From positions 186,711-250,710 of the forward strand of contig NZ_VTZW01000023.1 of the NCBI RefSeq assembly GCF_009728995.1: a stretch of DNA of 64,000 nt. The letters run 5' to 3'. The first letter of the stretch is position 1, and each line of letters starts with the position of its first letter. Shown piece after piece: positions 44,333 to 53,957 of the stretch. The translations under genes were made by a program, and so were the position numbers. The DNA is from Streptomonospora sp. PA3. Its GTDB lineage: Bacteria > Actinomycetota > Actinomycetes > Streptosporangiales > Streptosporangiaceae. Below the pieces are notes generated by a model that saw nothing but the letters and a program-made list of their open reading frames with translations, was not told where the DNA came from and ran no database searches.

Positions 44333-45694
44333 ATGCCGACGGAGCGCAGACGCGCGGACGGGACGGTCGATCCGCGCCCCGCATGGGAGGCCGGCTGGAA
44401 CCGGGTGCTGACCCTGGCGCCCTGGGTCCTGCTCGCGGTACCGCTGGCGATCAACCAGGCGCTGGTGCCCCAGGGCTGGGGCGAGCGCGCCGCGACCGCG
44501 GGCCTGGCCGGCGCCGCGGCCTGCTGGGTGTACCTTTGGCACACCCGCCGATCCCCCCGGGAGCGCGAGCGCGTCGGGCCGATGCTGGTCTACATGGCGG
44601 GGATGCTGGCCCTGGCCGGCGCGCTGATGGCGCGCGACCACACCTTCCTGCTGTTCACGATCACCGGTTTCTTCCACGCCTTCCATCTGCGGCCGACGTG
44701 GCTGGGCGTGGCGGGCGTGTTCGCCACCTCGCTGGTGCTCAACGCCGCCAACATCGGCGTGCCGGGGGCCACCGCGGAAGACGCCAGCGGCTACATCGCG
44801 GTGGTCCTCATCCAGACCGCGGCCATCAGCATCGGCATCGTGTTCGGCAACAAGGGCGCCGAGCAGGACCGCAAGCGCGAGGAGGCGCTGGCCCGGCTGG
44901 AGGAGGCGCTGGAGGAGAACGCCGGCCTGCACGCCCAGCTGCTGGCCCAGGCGCGGGAGGCCGGGGTGCTCGACGAGCGCCAGCGCATGGCGCGGGAGAT
45001 CCACGACACTCTGGCCCAGGGGCTCGCCGGCATCATCACCCAGGTGCAGGCGGCGCAGCGGGTCTGGCAGGAGCCGCAGCGGTCCCGCCCGCACCTGGAC
45101 CGCGCCCTGTCCCTGGCCAGGGACAGCCTCGCCGAGGCGCGCCGGTCCGTGGAGGCGCTGCGCCCCCAGGACCTGGCCGAGGCCCACCTGCCCGACGCGC
45201 TGGAGTCCCTGGCGCGACGCTGGGGCGAGGAGAACGGGGTGGAGGTCGCCGTCGAGGTCACCGGGGAGCCCGCGGCGCTGAGCCCCGCGATCGAGGTGAC
45301 GCTGTTCCGCATGGCCCAGGAGGCGCTGACCAACGTGGCCAAGCACGCCGCCGCCTCGCGGGCGGGGGTGACGCTGTCCTACCTGGACGACGTCGTGCTG
45401 CTGGACGTGCGCGACGACGGCCGGGGCATGGACGGCGCACGCCGGGACGGGTTCGGCATCCGCAGCATGACCCAGCGCATCCGCGGTGTCGGGGGCAGTG
45501 TGGCCATCGAGAGCGCCCCGGGCGAGGGCACCGCGGTGAGCGCGAGTGTGCCGGCCATCACGGCCCAGGCCGCCGCCGGCCCGGTCCCCGGTTCCGGCGG
45601 CGGAGGCGGAGGCGCGCCCGAGCAAGCGGGGCCGCAGGCCGCCGATCACGCGGCGCCCGCCGATCCGACCGCGTTTTCGGGAGGTGTCCGGTGA
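44333..45694 (+). CDS. Sensor histidine kinase, NarL/LiaS type
   Basis: Protein of 453 residues. Four or five membrane helices without a large outside domain, then a coiled segment (EEALARLEEALEENAGLHAQLLAQ), the HisKA_3 domain with the phosphorylated His 224 in MAREIHDTLAQGLAG, and an ATPase domain (QEALTNVAKHA, VRDDGRGMDG). The Gly/Ala-rich tail is disordered. Kinases of this type often sense membrane stress through their helices. Coupled to the response regulator by a GTGA overlap. Confidence 0.9.
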   Translation: MPTERRRADGTVDPRPAWEAGWNRVLTLAPWVLLAVPLAINQALVPQGWGERAATAGLAGAAACWVYLWHTRRSPRERERVGPMLVYMAGMLALAGALMARDHTFLLFTITGFFHAFHLRPTWLGVAGVFATSLVLNAANIGVPGATAEDASGYIAVVLIQTAAISIGIVFGNKGAEQDRKREEALARLEEALEENAGLHAQLLAQAREAGVLDERQRMAREIHDTLAQGLAGIITQVQAAQRVWQEPQRSRPHLDRALSLARDSLAEARRSVEALRPQDLAEAHLPDALESLARRWGEENGVEVAVEVTGEPAALSPAIEVTLFRMAQEALTNVAKHAAASRAGVTLSYLDDVVLLDVRDDGRGMDGARRDGFGIRSMTQRIRGVGGSVAIESAPGEGTAVSASVPAITAQAAAGPVPGSGGGGGGAPEQAGPQAADHAAPADPTAFSGGVR

Positions 45695-46311
45695 TCAGGG
45701 TGCTCATCGCCGACGACCACCCGGTGGTCCGCGACGGGCTGCGCGGCGCCTTCACCGATGAGCCCGACATCGAGGTCGCCGGGGACGCCGCCAACGGCCG
45801 GGAGGCGGTGGAGCGGGCGGCCGCGCTGCGGGTGGACGTGGTGCTGATGGATCTGCGGATGCCGGAGTTGGACGGCGTGCGGGCGATCACCGCGCTCGCC
45901 GAACGCTCCCCCGCCGTCCGGGCGCTGGTGCTGACCACCTTCGACGGCGACGACGACGTGCTCCCGGCGATCGAGGCGGGCGCCGCGGGCTACCTGCTCA
46001 AGGACGCGCCGACCGAGGACCTGCTGGATGCCGTGCGCGCGGTGCACCGCGGCGAGTCGGTGCTCGCCCCGGCGGTGGCCGGCCGGCTCATGGCCCGGGT
46101 CCGCGCGCCCTCGCGGCAGGTGCTCAGCGACCGCGAACTGGAGGTGCTGCGCCTGGTGGCCGACGGCGCCTCCAACCGCACCGCCGCCGCGCGGCTTTTC
46201 ATCAGCGAGGCGAGCATCAAGACCCACCTCCAGCACGTCTACGACAAGCTGGGCGTACGCGACCGCGCCGCGGCCGTGGCCGAGGGGTACCGCCGCGGCC
46301 TGCTGAGCTGA
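45691..46311 (+). CDS. Response regulator, NarL family
   Basis: Protein of 206 residues. The receiver domain has Asp pair IADDHP and the phosphorylated Asp 54 in LMDLRM. A LuxR-type helix-turn-helix follows (LSDRELEVLRLVADGASNRTAAARLFISEASIKTHL in outline). It should regulate its own operon, giving a sensing-and-export module. Confidence 0.92.
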   Translation: MIRVLIADDHPVVRDGLRGAFTDEPDIEVAGDAANGREAVERAAALRVDVVLMDLRMPELDGVRAITALAERSPAVRALVLTTFDGDDDVLPAIEAGAAGYLLKDAPTEDLLDAVRAVHRGESVLAPAVAGRLMARVRAPSRQVLSDRELEVLRLVADGASNRTAAARLFISEASIKTHLQHVYDKLGVRDRAAAVAEGYRRGLLS

Positions 46312-46398
46312 CGGCGCCCCGAGTGCGGCCCGGCCTCGTGCCGGGGGCGGGGCCGAGGGAGGAAGCCGGCCGGGGGCCGAGATCCCGGTGCCCGGGAC

Positions 46399-47250
46399 TC
46401 AGAGACCGAGTTCGACGGCCTCCCGGGTGGCGGGGTCGTAGGGGTCGGCGCCGGCGGCGATCTCGCGTTCGTAGCGGCGCAGGCCGGCGTCGTCCAGCCG
46501 GGTGCTGTCGAGGCCGGCCTTCCAGTAGGCGGCGGAGTGCAGGTCGGTGCGTGCGACGCCGAGGCCGCCGAGGACGAGGCGGCGCAGCTCACGCACGACT
46601 CCCGCTTCGGCGGCGAGCCAGACCTGGGTCCGCCCGCATGCGGTCTCGTTGTCCTGCACGGCCCTTTGCAGCGGGGACCGGCTTCCGCTCGGGGAGGCCC
46701 CCTCGACCCAGTGCACGGCGACGCCGCCGCGCCGCGGAAGCAGGTCCCGGTCGCTGCCGTTGCCGACGGCGAGGTAGACGGCGGCGGGCACATGCGGCGG
46801 CAGGGACTCGGTGATGGCGGCGATGGCGGGCAGGGCGCTGGAATCGCCGATCAGCAGATGGCGGTCCACCCCCGTGCCGGGGTGGAACTCGCGGCGCATC
46901 CCGGCCAGGCCGATCGTGTCGCCGGGGGCCGCCTCGTCCAGCCACCGCTGCACGAACCCCTCGTGGCGCAGCACGTCGAACTCGATGCGGCAGCGGGCGC
47001 GGTCGGCGTGCCGGACGGTGAACGCCCGTACGGCCGGCGCGCGCCCCTCCCCGGCTCCGCCGGGCGGGGGCAGCATCGCCTTGAAGGCGTCGGCCGGCAG
47101 CGCCTCGGAGTAGGCGGCGAGCCCGTCGCCGGCGACCGCGACGCGGGTGAAGCCCTCGGAGACCGCCGTCACCGACTCGATCCGGACCGTGCAGTCGAGC
47201 ACCCGGTTCTGCTTGTTGAGCCGCCGGATCTCTTCGCGAACCGAAGCCAC
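46399..47250 (-). CDS. Siderophore-interacting flavoprotein (ferric-siderophore reductase)
   Basis: Protein of 283 residues of the SIP/ViuB family. FAD-binding part includes RAFTVRHADRARCRIEFDVLRH, and the NAD(P)H part LLIGDSSALPAIAAI. The closing tryptophan motif is HSAAYWKAG, where the family usually has GYWRxG. It reduces iron in imported ferric siderophores. GTG start. It diverges from a siderophore-binding lipoprotein with an IdeR box on its side, so iron represses it. Confidence 0.88.
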   Translation of the reverse strand: MASVREEIRRLNKQNRVLDCTVRIESVTAVSEGFTRVAVAGDGLAAYSEALPADAFKAMLPPPGGAGEGRAPAVRAFTVRHADRARCRIEFDVLRHEGFVQRWLDEAAPGDTIGLAGMRREFHPGTGVDRHLLIGDSSALPAIAAITESLPPHVPAAVYLAVGNGSDRDLLPRRGGVAVHWVEGASPSGSRSPLQRAVQDNETACGRTQVWLAAEAGVVRELRRLVLGGLGVARTDLHSAAYWKAGLDSTRLDDAGLRRYEREIAAGADPYDPATREAVELGL

Positions 47251-47289
47251 GGCCCCACCCCGTCCCCATACGACACCAGCGCAGCTAAA

Positions 47290-47310
47290 TTAAGGTTAGC
47301 CTCACCTCAA
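47290..47310. promoter_or_regulatory. IdeR/DtxR iron box 1
   Basis: TTAAGGTTAGCCTCACCTCAA fits the consensus TTAGGTTAGCCTAACCTAA closely. It lies about 40 bases upstream of the siderophore-interacting gene. Confidence 0.8.
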
Positions 47311-47355
47311 GTCAATACCATCACATCTCCGGACGAACCAATACGATCACGGCCA

Positions 47356-47391
47356 TTGCGCGATCATCGGCATAAGGTTAGCCTCACCTCA
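47356..47391 (+). promoter_or_regulatory. Promoter with IdeR box 2, leaderless start
   Basis: TTGCGC (47356-47361), a 17-base spacer and TAGCCT (47379-47384) make a promoter whose start would fall on the A of the ATG at 47391. The iron box AAGGTTAGCCTCACCTCA (47374-47391) covers the -10 and the start codon. It repeats the core of box 1 exactly. Confidence 0.75.
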
Positions 47392-48368
47392 TGAAAATTG
47401 GTCGCCTGGTCTTTCGGGTCGTCCCCGCTGCGGTGCTCGCGCTGGGTCTGGCCGCATGCAGCGCGCCGGACACCCGGCCCGAGTCCGCGGGAAGCGCGCT
47501 GGAGGAGCCGGTGAAGGTGGAGCACCGGTTCGGCACCACCGAGATCGGCGCCGTCCCCCAGCGCGTCGTCACGGTCGATCTGCAGTGGACCGACGTCATG
47601 CTCGCGATGGGCGTCGACCCGGTCGGCTACACGGTCGACCCCCTGATGCCCGAGTCCGGCGTGCCCTGGCAGGAGATGCCCGCCGGCGCCGAGCCGCTGC
47701 AGGTCGCCGACGGCCTGCCGATCGAGCGGATCGCCTCGCTCGAACCCGACCTCATCGTCGGCGCGCACTCCATCCCCGACCGCAAGACCTACCGGCTGCT
47801 CTCGGAGATCGCGCCCACCGTGCCCACCCTCGACGAGCGCCAGGTCACCCCCTGGCAGGACCTCGTCGAGCTGGCCGGAAAGGTGCTCGACGACCCCGGC
47901 ACCGCCCGGGACGTCGTCGACTCGGTCGACCAGGAGGTCGCGCAGGCCGCGGAGGACCTGCCCGGCCTGGAGGGGCGCACCTTCGCGCTCGCCCAGTACG
48001 TCGTCGGGGACGGGATGTACATCGTCGCCGACGGGCAGGACGGCTCCAGCGTCTTCTTCCAGCAGCTCGAAATGGAGATGTACCCGCCCGTCAAGCGCCG
48101 CGGCGAGGAGACCGGCGAACAGCGGATCGCCGTGAGCACCGAGCGGGCCGACCTGCTGCGCGCCGACTTCCTGGCGTTCCTGGTCAACGGCGGCGACGAG
48201 GGCGACCTGGCCGACATCCCCGGCTTCGACCGGCTGCCCGGCACGGTCGCGGTGCTGGACTACCCCTCCATCGTCGCCCTCAACACGCCCACCCCGCTGT
48301 CGGTTCCGCATGCGCTCGACACGCTGCGCCCGCACCTGGAGGAGGCGGCGGGTACGCCGCAGACCTGA
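47391..48368 (+). CDS. Iron-siderophore-binding lipoprotein
   Basis: Protein of 325 residues. Signal peptide with lipobox LGLAAC, then an FepB/FhuD-like fold (VVTVDLQWTDVMLAMGVDPVG, and IERIASLEPDLIVGAHS). No ribosome site exists between the iron box and the ATG, in line with a leaderless message. It captures ferric siderophores outside the cell; permease and ATPase genes must be elsewhere, since the operon ends here at two strong hairpins. Confidence 0.87.
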   Translation: MKIGRLVFRVVPAAVLALGLAACSAPDTRPESAGSALEEPVKVEHRFGTTEIGAVPQRVVTVDLQWTDVMLAMGVDPVGYTVDPLMPESGVPWQEMPAGAEPLQVADGLPIERIASLEPDLIVGAHSIPDRKTYRLLSEIAPTVPTLDERQVTPWQDLVELAGKVLDDPGTARDVVDSVDQEVAQAAEDLPGLEGRTFALAQYVVGDGMYIVADGQDGSSVFFQQLEMEMYPPVKRRGEETGEQRIAVSTERADLLRADFLAFLVNGGDEGDLADIPGFDRLPGTVAVLDYPSIVALNTPTPLSVPHALDTLRPHLEEAAGTPQT

Positions 48369-48370
48369 CC

Positions 48371-48402
48371 CGGTGCGCCCCCGCCGCGGCGGGGGCGCAC
48401 CG
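48371..48402. terminator. First of two tandem hairpins
   Basis: CGGTGCGCCCCCGCC pairs fully with GGCGGGGGCGCACCG over a two-base loop, two bases after the lipoprotein stop. Confidence 0.75.
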
Positions 48403-48412
48403 CACCGCACAC

Positions 48413-48450
48413 GGCGGCCCCGCCCCGATCGCGACAGGGGCGGGGCCGCC
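48413..48450. terminator. Second of two tandem hairpins
   Basis: GGCGGCCCCGCCCC pairs fully with GGGGCGGGGCCGCC over a 10-base loop. With the first hairpin it insulates two convergent operons. Confidence 0.75.
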
Positions 48451-48462
48451 CGCGGCCGCGCC

Positions 48463-49995
48463 TCAGGAGCGCGTGAACGCCTCCTCCCCCTCCTCGCGGG
48501 CGGGGGCCGCCCCGACGTCGCGGCGGACGAGCCGGGCCACCGCCGGCAGCGCCAAGGCCAGCAGCATCAGCACCCACAGGGTGATCGTCAGCGGGCTGGA
48601 GACCAGGATCGCCGGGTCGCCCTGGGACAGCGCCAGGGCGCGCCGCAGCTCCTGCTCCAGCAGCGGGCCCAGGATCAGCCCCACCACCGCCGGGGCGACC
48701 GGCACCCCGGCGGTGCGCATGAGCAGGGCGAGCAGCCCCAGGGCATAGAGCACCAGCAGGTCGGTCGCCGTGCCGCCCGAGGCGAACGTGCCCAGCGTCG
48801 CGAACACCAGCACCGCGGCGTAGATGGCGTAGGCCGGGATGGTCAGCAGCCGCGCCCACATCCTCACCAGCGGCAGGTTCAGCACGAGCAGCATCACGTT
48901 GCCGATGTAGAGGCTGGCGATCAGCGTCCACAGCAGCGGCCCCGACTCGCTGAACAGCTGCGGGCCCGGCTGCAGCCCGTAGGACTGGAAAGCCGTGAGG
49001 ATCACCGCGGCCGTGGCCGAGGTGGGCAGGCCGATGGTCAGCAGCGGCACCAGGACCCCGGCGGCAGCGGCGTTGTTGGCGGCTTCCGGCCCGGCCACGC
49101 CCTCGATCGCGCCGCGCCCGAACTCCGAGCGGTGCTTGGACAGCCGCTTCTCCGCGCTGTAGCTGAGGAACGTGGGCACCTCCGCACCGCCGGCCGGCAG
49201 GCTGCCGATCGGAAAGCCCAGGGCAGCGCCGCGCAGCCACGCCGGCCACGACCGCCGCCAGTCCGAGCGCGAGAGCACCGCCCGGTCCCGGACCGGTTCG
49301 ACGGTCTCGCCGCCGGTGCCGCGCATGAGCCGGGTGAACGTCTCCCCCAGCGCGAACAGCGCCACCACGACCACCACGACGTCGATGCCGTCCAGCAGCG
49401 CCGGCAGGCCGAACGACAGCCGGGCGTCGCCGCTCTGCTCGTCGATGCCCACCAGCCCGATGGTCACGCCGATGAGCAGGCTCGCGCCGCCCTTGAGCAG
49501 GCTGCGCCCGAGCAGGGCGCTGACCGTGACGAAGGCCAGCGCCATGAGCGCGACGTACTCCGGCGGCCCGAAGTCCACGGCGATGCCGGCCACCACGGGC
49601 GCCAGGAACGTCAGCCCGACCGTACCGAGCGTGCCCGCCACGAAGCTGCCGATCGCGGCCGCCGCCAGGGCCGCGGCGCCCCGGCCCGCCCGCGCCATCC
49701 TGTTGCCCTCCAGCGCCGAGACGATCGACGCGCTCTCGCCGGGGGTGTTGAGCAGGATGGAGGTGGTCGACCCGCCGTACATGCCGCCGTAGTAGATGCC
49801 GGCGAACATGATGAGCGAGGCGGCGGGGTCCAGGCGGAACGTCAGCGGCAGCAGCAGGGCGACGGTGAGCGCCGGCCCGATGCCGGGCAGCACGCCCACG
49901 GCGGTGCCGATCGTGACGCCCAGCAGCGCCCACAGCAGGTTGACCGGGGACAGCGCGGCGCCGAACCCGTCGATCAGGGATGCGATCTCGGCCAT
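48463..49995 (-). CDS. tctA: Tripartite tricarboxylate transporter large membrane subunit
   Basis: Protein of 510 residues with about twelve membrane helices. [21 protein letters not shown] and [21 protein letters not shown] near the start, and [27 protein letters not shown] in outline later, are the TctA family motifs. It forms the ion-driven channel fed by TctC. Start ATG with GGGGG upstream, two bases after the TctB stop. Confidence 0.92.
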   Translation of the reverse strand: MAEIASLIDGFGAALSPVNLLWALLGVTIGTAVGVLPGIGPALTVALLLPLTFRLDPAASLIMFAGIYYGGMYGGSTTSILLNTPGESASIVSALEGNRMARAGRGAAALAAAAIGSFVAGTLGTVGLTFLAPVVAGIAVDFGPPEYVALMALAFVTVSALLGRSLLKGGASLLIGVTIGLVGIDEQSGDARLSFGLPALLDGIDVVVVVVALFALGETFTRLMRGTGGETVEPVRDRAVLSRSDWRRSWPAWLRGAALGFPIGSLPAGGAEVPTFLSYSAEKRLSKHRSEFGRGAIEGVAGPEAANNAAAAGVLVPLLTIGLPTSATAAVILTAFQSYGLQPGPQLFSESGPLLWTLIASLYIGNVMLLVLNLPLVRMWARLLTIPAYAIYAAVLVFATLGTFASGGTATDLLVLYALGLLALLMRTAGVPVAPAVVGLILGPLLEQELRRALALSQGDPAILVSSPLTITLWVLMLLALALPAVARLVRRDVGAAPAREEGEEAFTRS

Positions 49996-49997
49996 GC

Positions 49998-50540
49998 TCA
50001 GAACCCCCAGGGGCCGCCGGGCAGGCTCAGCCCGATCAGCACGTCGAAGAGCAGGAAGAGCAGGCCCGCCAGGGTCCAGCCGTAGGCGGCGGTGCGCCAG
50101 GGGTGGGGGGCGCCCAGCAGCAGCGCGGCCGCGGTGAACAGCAGCGCCGAGCTGAGCGTGAACCCGGCGTAGGGCAGCACCCCGGCGAAGACGACCAGGG
50201 CCGCGATCAGCGCGGCCAGCCGGACCAGGCGCGCCCGCAGCGCCGGGCCGACCGCCGGGGCGCCGCGCAGCTTCGCCAGCGAGCGGACGATCAGGGCCGC
50301 GCCCGCGGCGATCAGCAGCAGCGCGACCACGGTCGGGAAGGCGCCGGCGCCGATCAGCGCCGATCCGCCCTCCAGGCCCGCGGCGTCGACGAGGGTGGCG
50401 GCCGCGGCCGCCAGCATCAGCGCGCCCAATCCGATCGAGGCCTGGTGGCCGTGCCGGTCGTCGCCCTCGGGGACCGGCGCAGGAGCGGCCGCGGCGCCGG
50501 CGGGGGCGGCGGAGCCGGGGGGGTTCGCCGCGCCGCTCAT
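49998..50540 (-). CDS. tctB: Tripartite tricarboxylate transporter small membrane subunit
   Basis: Protein of 180 residues. A Pro/Ala-rich head of about 33 residues is followed by four membrane helices with [20 protein letters not shown] and a late [14 protein letters not shown], the TctB pattern. Its ATG overlaps the TctC stop (ATGA). Confidence 0.88.
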   Translation of the reverse strand: MSGAANPPGSAAPAGAAAAPAPVPEGDDRHGHQASIGLGALMLAAAAATLVDAAGLEGGSALIGAGAFPTVVALLLIAAGAALIVRSLAKLRGAPAVGPALRARLVRLAALIAALVVFAGVLPYAGFTLSSALLFTAAALLLGAPHPWRTAAYGWTLAGLLFLLFDVLIGLSLPGGPWGF

Positions 50541-51583
50541 GTCAGGCCGATCCGGTCGAGCACCTCGGTGGTGCGCTTGCGCTCGGCCTGCAGGAAGTGC
50601 TCGAACTCGGGGCCGGCCAGGGCCGCGTCGCCCCACCCGCGCCGATCGAGCGCCTCCTGCCAGCCGCGTGAGCGGGCCATGGTCATGATGAGGTCCTCCA
50701 GTCGCCTTTCCTCTTCCCGGGAGATCCCGGCGGGGGCCACCACCCCGCGCCAGTTGGAGAGTTCGACGTCGACGCCGCTCTCGCGCAGCGTGGGCACGTC
50801 GGGGAGCATCGGCAGCCGCTCGGCGCTGGAGACGGCGATGGGCCGCAGCCGCCCGGCCTCGATCTGCGGCAGGATCTCCGAGACCCCGGAGACCGCCGCG
50901 GTGGAGCGGCCGGAGAGCACCGTGGACAGCAGCTCGCCGCCGCCGGCGTGGGCGATGTAGTTGACCTCGGCCGGATCGGCGCCGATCTCCTGGGCGATCA
51001 GCCCGGCGAGGATCTGCTCGACTCCCCCGGCCGAGCCGCCGGCGATGGACACCGCCTTCAGGTCCTCGCGCATCAGGTCGACGAGATCGGCCAGGTCCCG
51101 CACCTGGGAACCCTCGGGGACCACGATCACCTCGTAGTCGGTGGTGAGGCGGGCCAGCGGCGTGGTGTCGTCCATGGTCACCTCCGATCCGCTGGTCTCA
51201 ATCGCGCCGACCATGATCAGACCGGTCACCATCAGCTCGGTGGGATCGGCGGGCAGCCGGGCGTACTGGTTGAGCCCGATGGTGCCGCCGGCGCCGCCGA
51301 CGTTGTAGACCTCGGCGCGGCCGACCTGGTCGCGCAGTGCCGCCTGCATCTCGCGCGCGGTCTGGTCCCACCCGCCGCCGGGGTCGGCGGGGGCCAGGAT
51401 CCGGAACTGCGCCCCTTCGGCGAACCCGTGCTCGGTCTCGCGCTCGCCGCCGGCCACGGCCGTGCCGGCCAGCAGCACCGTGACCGCCGCGGCCGCCGCG
51501 AACGGCCCGGCCCGGGCGAGCCCGCGCCGGCGGCGGCGCGCGGCCGAGCCGCCGGCGGCGCCGGGGGTGTTCTCGTCGGTCAT
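50537..51583 (-). CDS. tctC: Tripartite tricarboxylate transporter binding protein
   Basis: Protein of 348 residues. Arg-rich head and hydrophobic stretch ending AGTAVAGGE form a signal peptide; the protein is Bug/TctC type with [36 protein letters not shown] and [17 protein letters not shown]. It captures carboxylates outside the cell for TctAB. GGAGG lies seven bases before the ATG. Divergent from the TcuA-like gene with a GntR-type box between. Confidence 0.9.
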   Translation of the reverse strand: MTDENTPGAAGGSAARRRRRGLARAGPFAAAAAVTVLLAGTAVAGGERETEHGFAEGAQFRILAPADPGGGWDQTAREMQAALRDQVGRAEVYNVGGAGGTIGLNQYARLPADPTELMVTGLIMVGAIETSGSEVTMDDTTPLARLTTDYEVIVVPEGSQVRDLADLVDLMREDLKAVSIAGGSAGGVEQILAGLIAQEIGADPAEVNYIAHAGGGELLSTVLSGRSTAAVSGVSEILPQIEAGRLRPIAVSSAERLPMLPDVPTLRESGVDVELSNWRGVVAPAGISREEERRLEDLIMTMARSRGWQEALDRRGWGDAALAGPEFEHFLQAERKRTTEVLDRIGLT

Positions 51584-51645
51584 TCGGACGCCTCCTCGTT
51601 GCCGCCCGCATCCGGGCAGATGCGTTGTGTTTTACTGTGTCCGCT

Positions 51646-51653
51646 TGTATACA
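51646..51653. promoter_or_regulatory. GntR (FadR-type) operator candidate
   Basis: TGTATACA, a perfect 8-base palindrome within TTGTATACATT, fits the TnGTnnnACnA form bound by FCD-type GntR proteins. It lies midway between tctC and the TcuA-like gene, in an unusually AT-rich stretch. Confidence 0.6.
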
Positions 51654-51694
51654 TTCAAATACGGCCGTGTTCAATACCACAGGGGGACGAGTTC

Positions 51695-53212
51695 ATGGTC
51701 ACTCACGGCGACTCCCGAAGCGGTCCGGCCAGTGCGGAGGGCGGCGTGCGGGAACGCGTCGACGTGCTGGTCGTCGGCGGCGGCAACGCGGGTTTCAGCG
51801 CGGCCCACGCGGCGGCCCGGCGCGGGCGGCGGGTGCTGCTGATCGAGAAGGGCCGCGCCGAGGAGTCCGGCGGCAACAGCTACTACACCGCCGGCGCCTT
51901 CCGCATCGCCCACGGCGGCCCGTCCGATCTCGACGGGCTGGTCGAGCACGACGAGCGGATGGCCCGCACGGAGCTGCCCGCCTACTCCCCAGCCGGCTTC
52001 CACGCCGACATGAAGCGCGTAACCGGAGGCCGCAACGACCCCGAGCTGACCGCCGCCCTGGTCGACGACGGCCGCGCCGCCCTGGACTGGCTGCGGGGCC
52101 TGGGCCTGCGGTTCCGGCTGATGTATGAGCGCCAGTCCTACACCGACGCCTCCGGGCGGCACGTGTTCTGGGGCAACCTGGCGGTGGGCAGCGTCGGCGG
52201 CGGTAAGGGGCTCATCGAGCAGCACGAGCAGGCCGCCCGCGCCGGCGGCGTCGAGGTCCGCTACGGATGCCGCGCCACCGGGCTGATGGTGGACGAGGGC
52301 CGGGTCTGCGGCGTGCGCTGGGTCGGCGCCGATGGACAGGCGGGCAGGATCGGGGCCGAATCCGTGGTGCTCGCCGCCGGCGGTTTCGAGGCCGACGCCG
52401 ACCTGCGCCGGGAGCACCTGGGCCCGGGCTGGGAGCGGGCCTACGTGCGCGGCACCCCCCTCAACACCGGAGACATGCTGCGCGCCGCGCTGGAGGCCGG
52501 CGCCCGGCCCGGCGGCGACTGGTCGACCTGCCACAGCGTCGCCTGGGACACCGGCGCCCCGCCCGGCGGCGGCGACCGGGAGCGCACCAACACCCTGACG
52601 CGGCAGAGCTATCCGCTGGGCATCGTCGTCAACACCGAGGGGCGCCGCTTCCTCGACGAGGGGGCGGACTTCCGCAACTACACCTACGCCAAGTACGGCG
52701 CCGAGATCCTGCGCCAGCCCGGGGGGCGGGCCTTCCAGGTCTTCGACGCCGAACTGCGGCCGATGCTGCGCACCGAGGAGTACGACGCCCCCGGCACCAC
52801 CGAGATCACCGCACCCACCCTGGAGGAGCTGGCGCGGCGCATGGGCGTGCCCGAAGACGCCTTCACCGCCACGGTGCGCGCCTTCAACTCCGCGATCGAC
52901 CGCACCCGGCCGTTCGAGCCGGCGGTCAAGGACGGCCGGGCCGCCCGGGTCGATCCGCCCAAGAGCAACTGGGCCCACCCGCTGGAGACCCCTCCGTTCT
53001 ACGCGTACCCGGTGGCCTGCGGGATCACCTTCACTTTCGGCGGACTGGCCGCCGACGACCGGGGGCGGGTGCTGGGCGCGGACGGAGCGCCGATGCCCGG
53101 GCTCTTCGTCTGCGGTGAGATGCTGGGAGGACTCTTCAGCGGCAACTACCCGGGCGGCACCGGGCTGACCTCCGGCACCGTGTTCGGCCGGCGCGCCGGC
53201 GCGATCGCCTAG
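51695..53212 (+). CDS. tcuA: FAD-dependent tricarballylate dehydrogenase-like protein
   Basis: Protein of 505 residues. FAD motif VLVVGGGNAGFSAAHAAARRG, then GGNSYYTAGAFRIAH and a closing GGLFSGNYPGGTGLTSGTVFGR are the fumarate-reductase/TcuA pattern. In Salmonella TcuA oxidises tricarballylate to cis-aconitate. Its position beside TctABC and a GntR regulator supports tricarballylate or a related acid. The partner TcuB electron-transfer protein is missing. Start ATG with AGGGGG; a far longer open frame upstream runs through tctC antisense and is not real. Confidence 0.82.
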   Translation: MVTHGDSRSGPASAEGGVRERVDVLVVGGGNAGFSAAHAAARRGRRVLLIEKGRAEESGGNSYYTAGAFRIAHGGPSDLDGLVEHDERMARTELPAYSPAGFHADMKRVTGGRNDPELTAALVDDGRAALDWLRGLGLRFRLMYERQSYTDASGRHVFWGNLAVGSVGGGKGLIEQHEQAARAGGVEVRYGCRATGLMVDEGRVCGVRWVGADGQAGRIGAESVVLAAGGFEADADLRREHLGPGWERAYVRGTPLNTGDMLRAALEAGARPGGDWSTCHSVAWDTGAPPGGGDRERTNTLTRQSYPLGIVVNTEGRRFLDEGADFRNYTYAKYGAEILRQPGGRAFQVFDAELRPMLRTEEYDAPGTTEITAPTLEELARRMGVPEDAFTATVRAFNSAIDRTRPFEPAVKDGRAARVDPPKSNWAHPLETPPFYAYPVACGITFTFGGLAADDRGRVLGADGAPMPGLFVCGEMLGGLFSGNYPGGTGLTSGTVFGRRAGAIA

Positions 53213-53284
53213 CGGCCGGCGGCGGGGCGGGCGCGGCCCGGGGCGGCGGCACGTGTGCGGGACCGGGCAAGGGACGGCGGCAGG

Positions 53285-53932
53285 ATGAACGCGACCGGCA
53301 TCTACGACCAACTGCGGGCCGACATCCTCGCGGGCGCGATCCCCCTGGGCGCGCCGGTGCGCGAGGTGGCCGTGGCCGAGCGCTTCGGGGTCTCGCGCAC
53401 GCCGGTGCGCGAGGCCCTGCGCCGCCTCCAGCACGACCGCCTCCTGGAGGCGGGGCCGCGCGGCGGGCTGTACGTGCGCACGCCCGGCCCCGAGGAGGTC
53501 ATGCAGATCTACGAGGCCCGCATCCTGCTGGAGGCCGAGGCCGCCCGCCAGGCGGCCCACGCGCGCGGCGTCGCCGACCTGGCCCACCTGGAAGGGCTGC
53601 TGGCGCGGGACCGCGCCCTGGCCGACCCCGACGACGCCACCCGGGCGTCCACCAACCTGGAGTTCCACGAGGCGCTGTGGCAGGCGACGCACAACCCCGT
53701 GCACACCGACCTGCTGCACCGGCTGCCGATCCACCTGGTCAGCACCCAGCACTCCACGCTCTCGGCGCCGGGGCGCTGGGAGGAGGCGCTGGAGGAGCAC
53801 GCCCGGATCGTGGCGGCCGTCGCCGACCGCGACGCCGACACCGCCGCCGCCGTCGCCCGCCGGCACATGCGCACCGCCCGCGACATCCGCATCCGCATCC
53901 TGCGCGAACAGGCCTCCACCCGCGCGCCGTGA
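53285..53932 (+). CDS. GntR-family regulator with FCD domain
   Basis: Protein of 215 residues. The winged helix reads VREVAVAERFGVSRTPVREALRRLQ and the FCD sensor has EARILLEAEAARQA, with Asp/His ligands (for example NLEFHEALW, and later EEHARIVAA). It follows tcuA by 72 bases and probably represses the transporter and dehydrogenase until the acid is present, at the TGTATACA box. Confidence 0.88.
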   Translation: MNATGIYDQLRADILAGAIPLGAPVREVAVAERFGVSRTPVREALRRLQHDRLLEAGPRGGLYVRTPGPEEVMQIYEARILLEAEAARQAAHARGVADLAHLEGLLARDRALADPDDATRASTNLEFHEALWQATHNPVHTDLLHRLPIHLVSTQHSTLSAPGRWEEALEEHARIVAAVADRDADTAAAVARRHMRTARDIRIRILREQASTRAP

Positions 53933-53949
53933 CGACGCGCGGGTGGAGG
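53913..53949. terminator. Bidirectional hairpin between gntR and the GH51 gene
   Basis: CCTCCACCCGCGCG and CGCGCGGGTGGAGG pair perfectly over nine bases. The left arm overlaps the end of the GntR gene; the convergent GH51 gene ends nine bases away. Confidence 0.75.
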
Positions 53950-53957
53950 TCGCCGCG

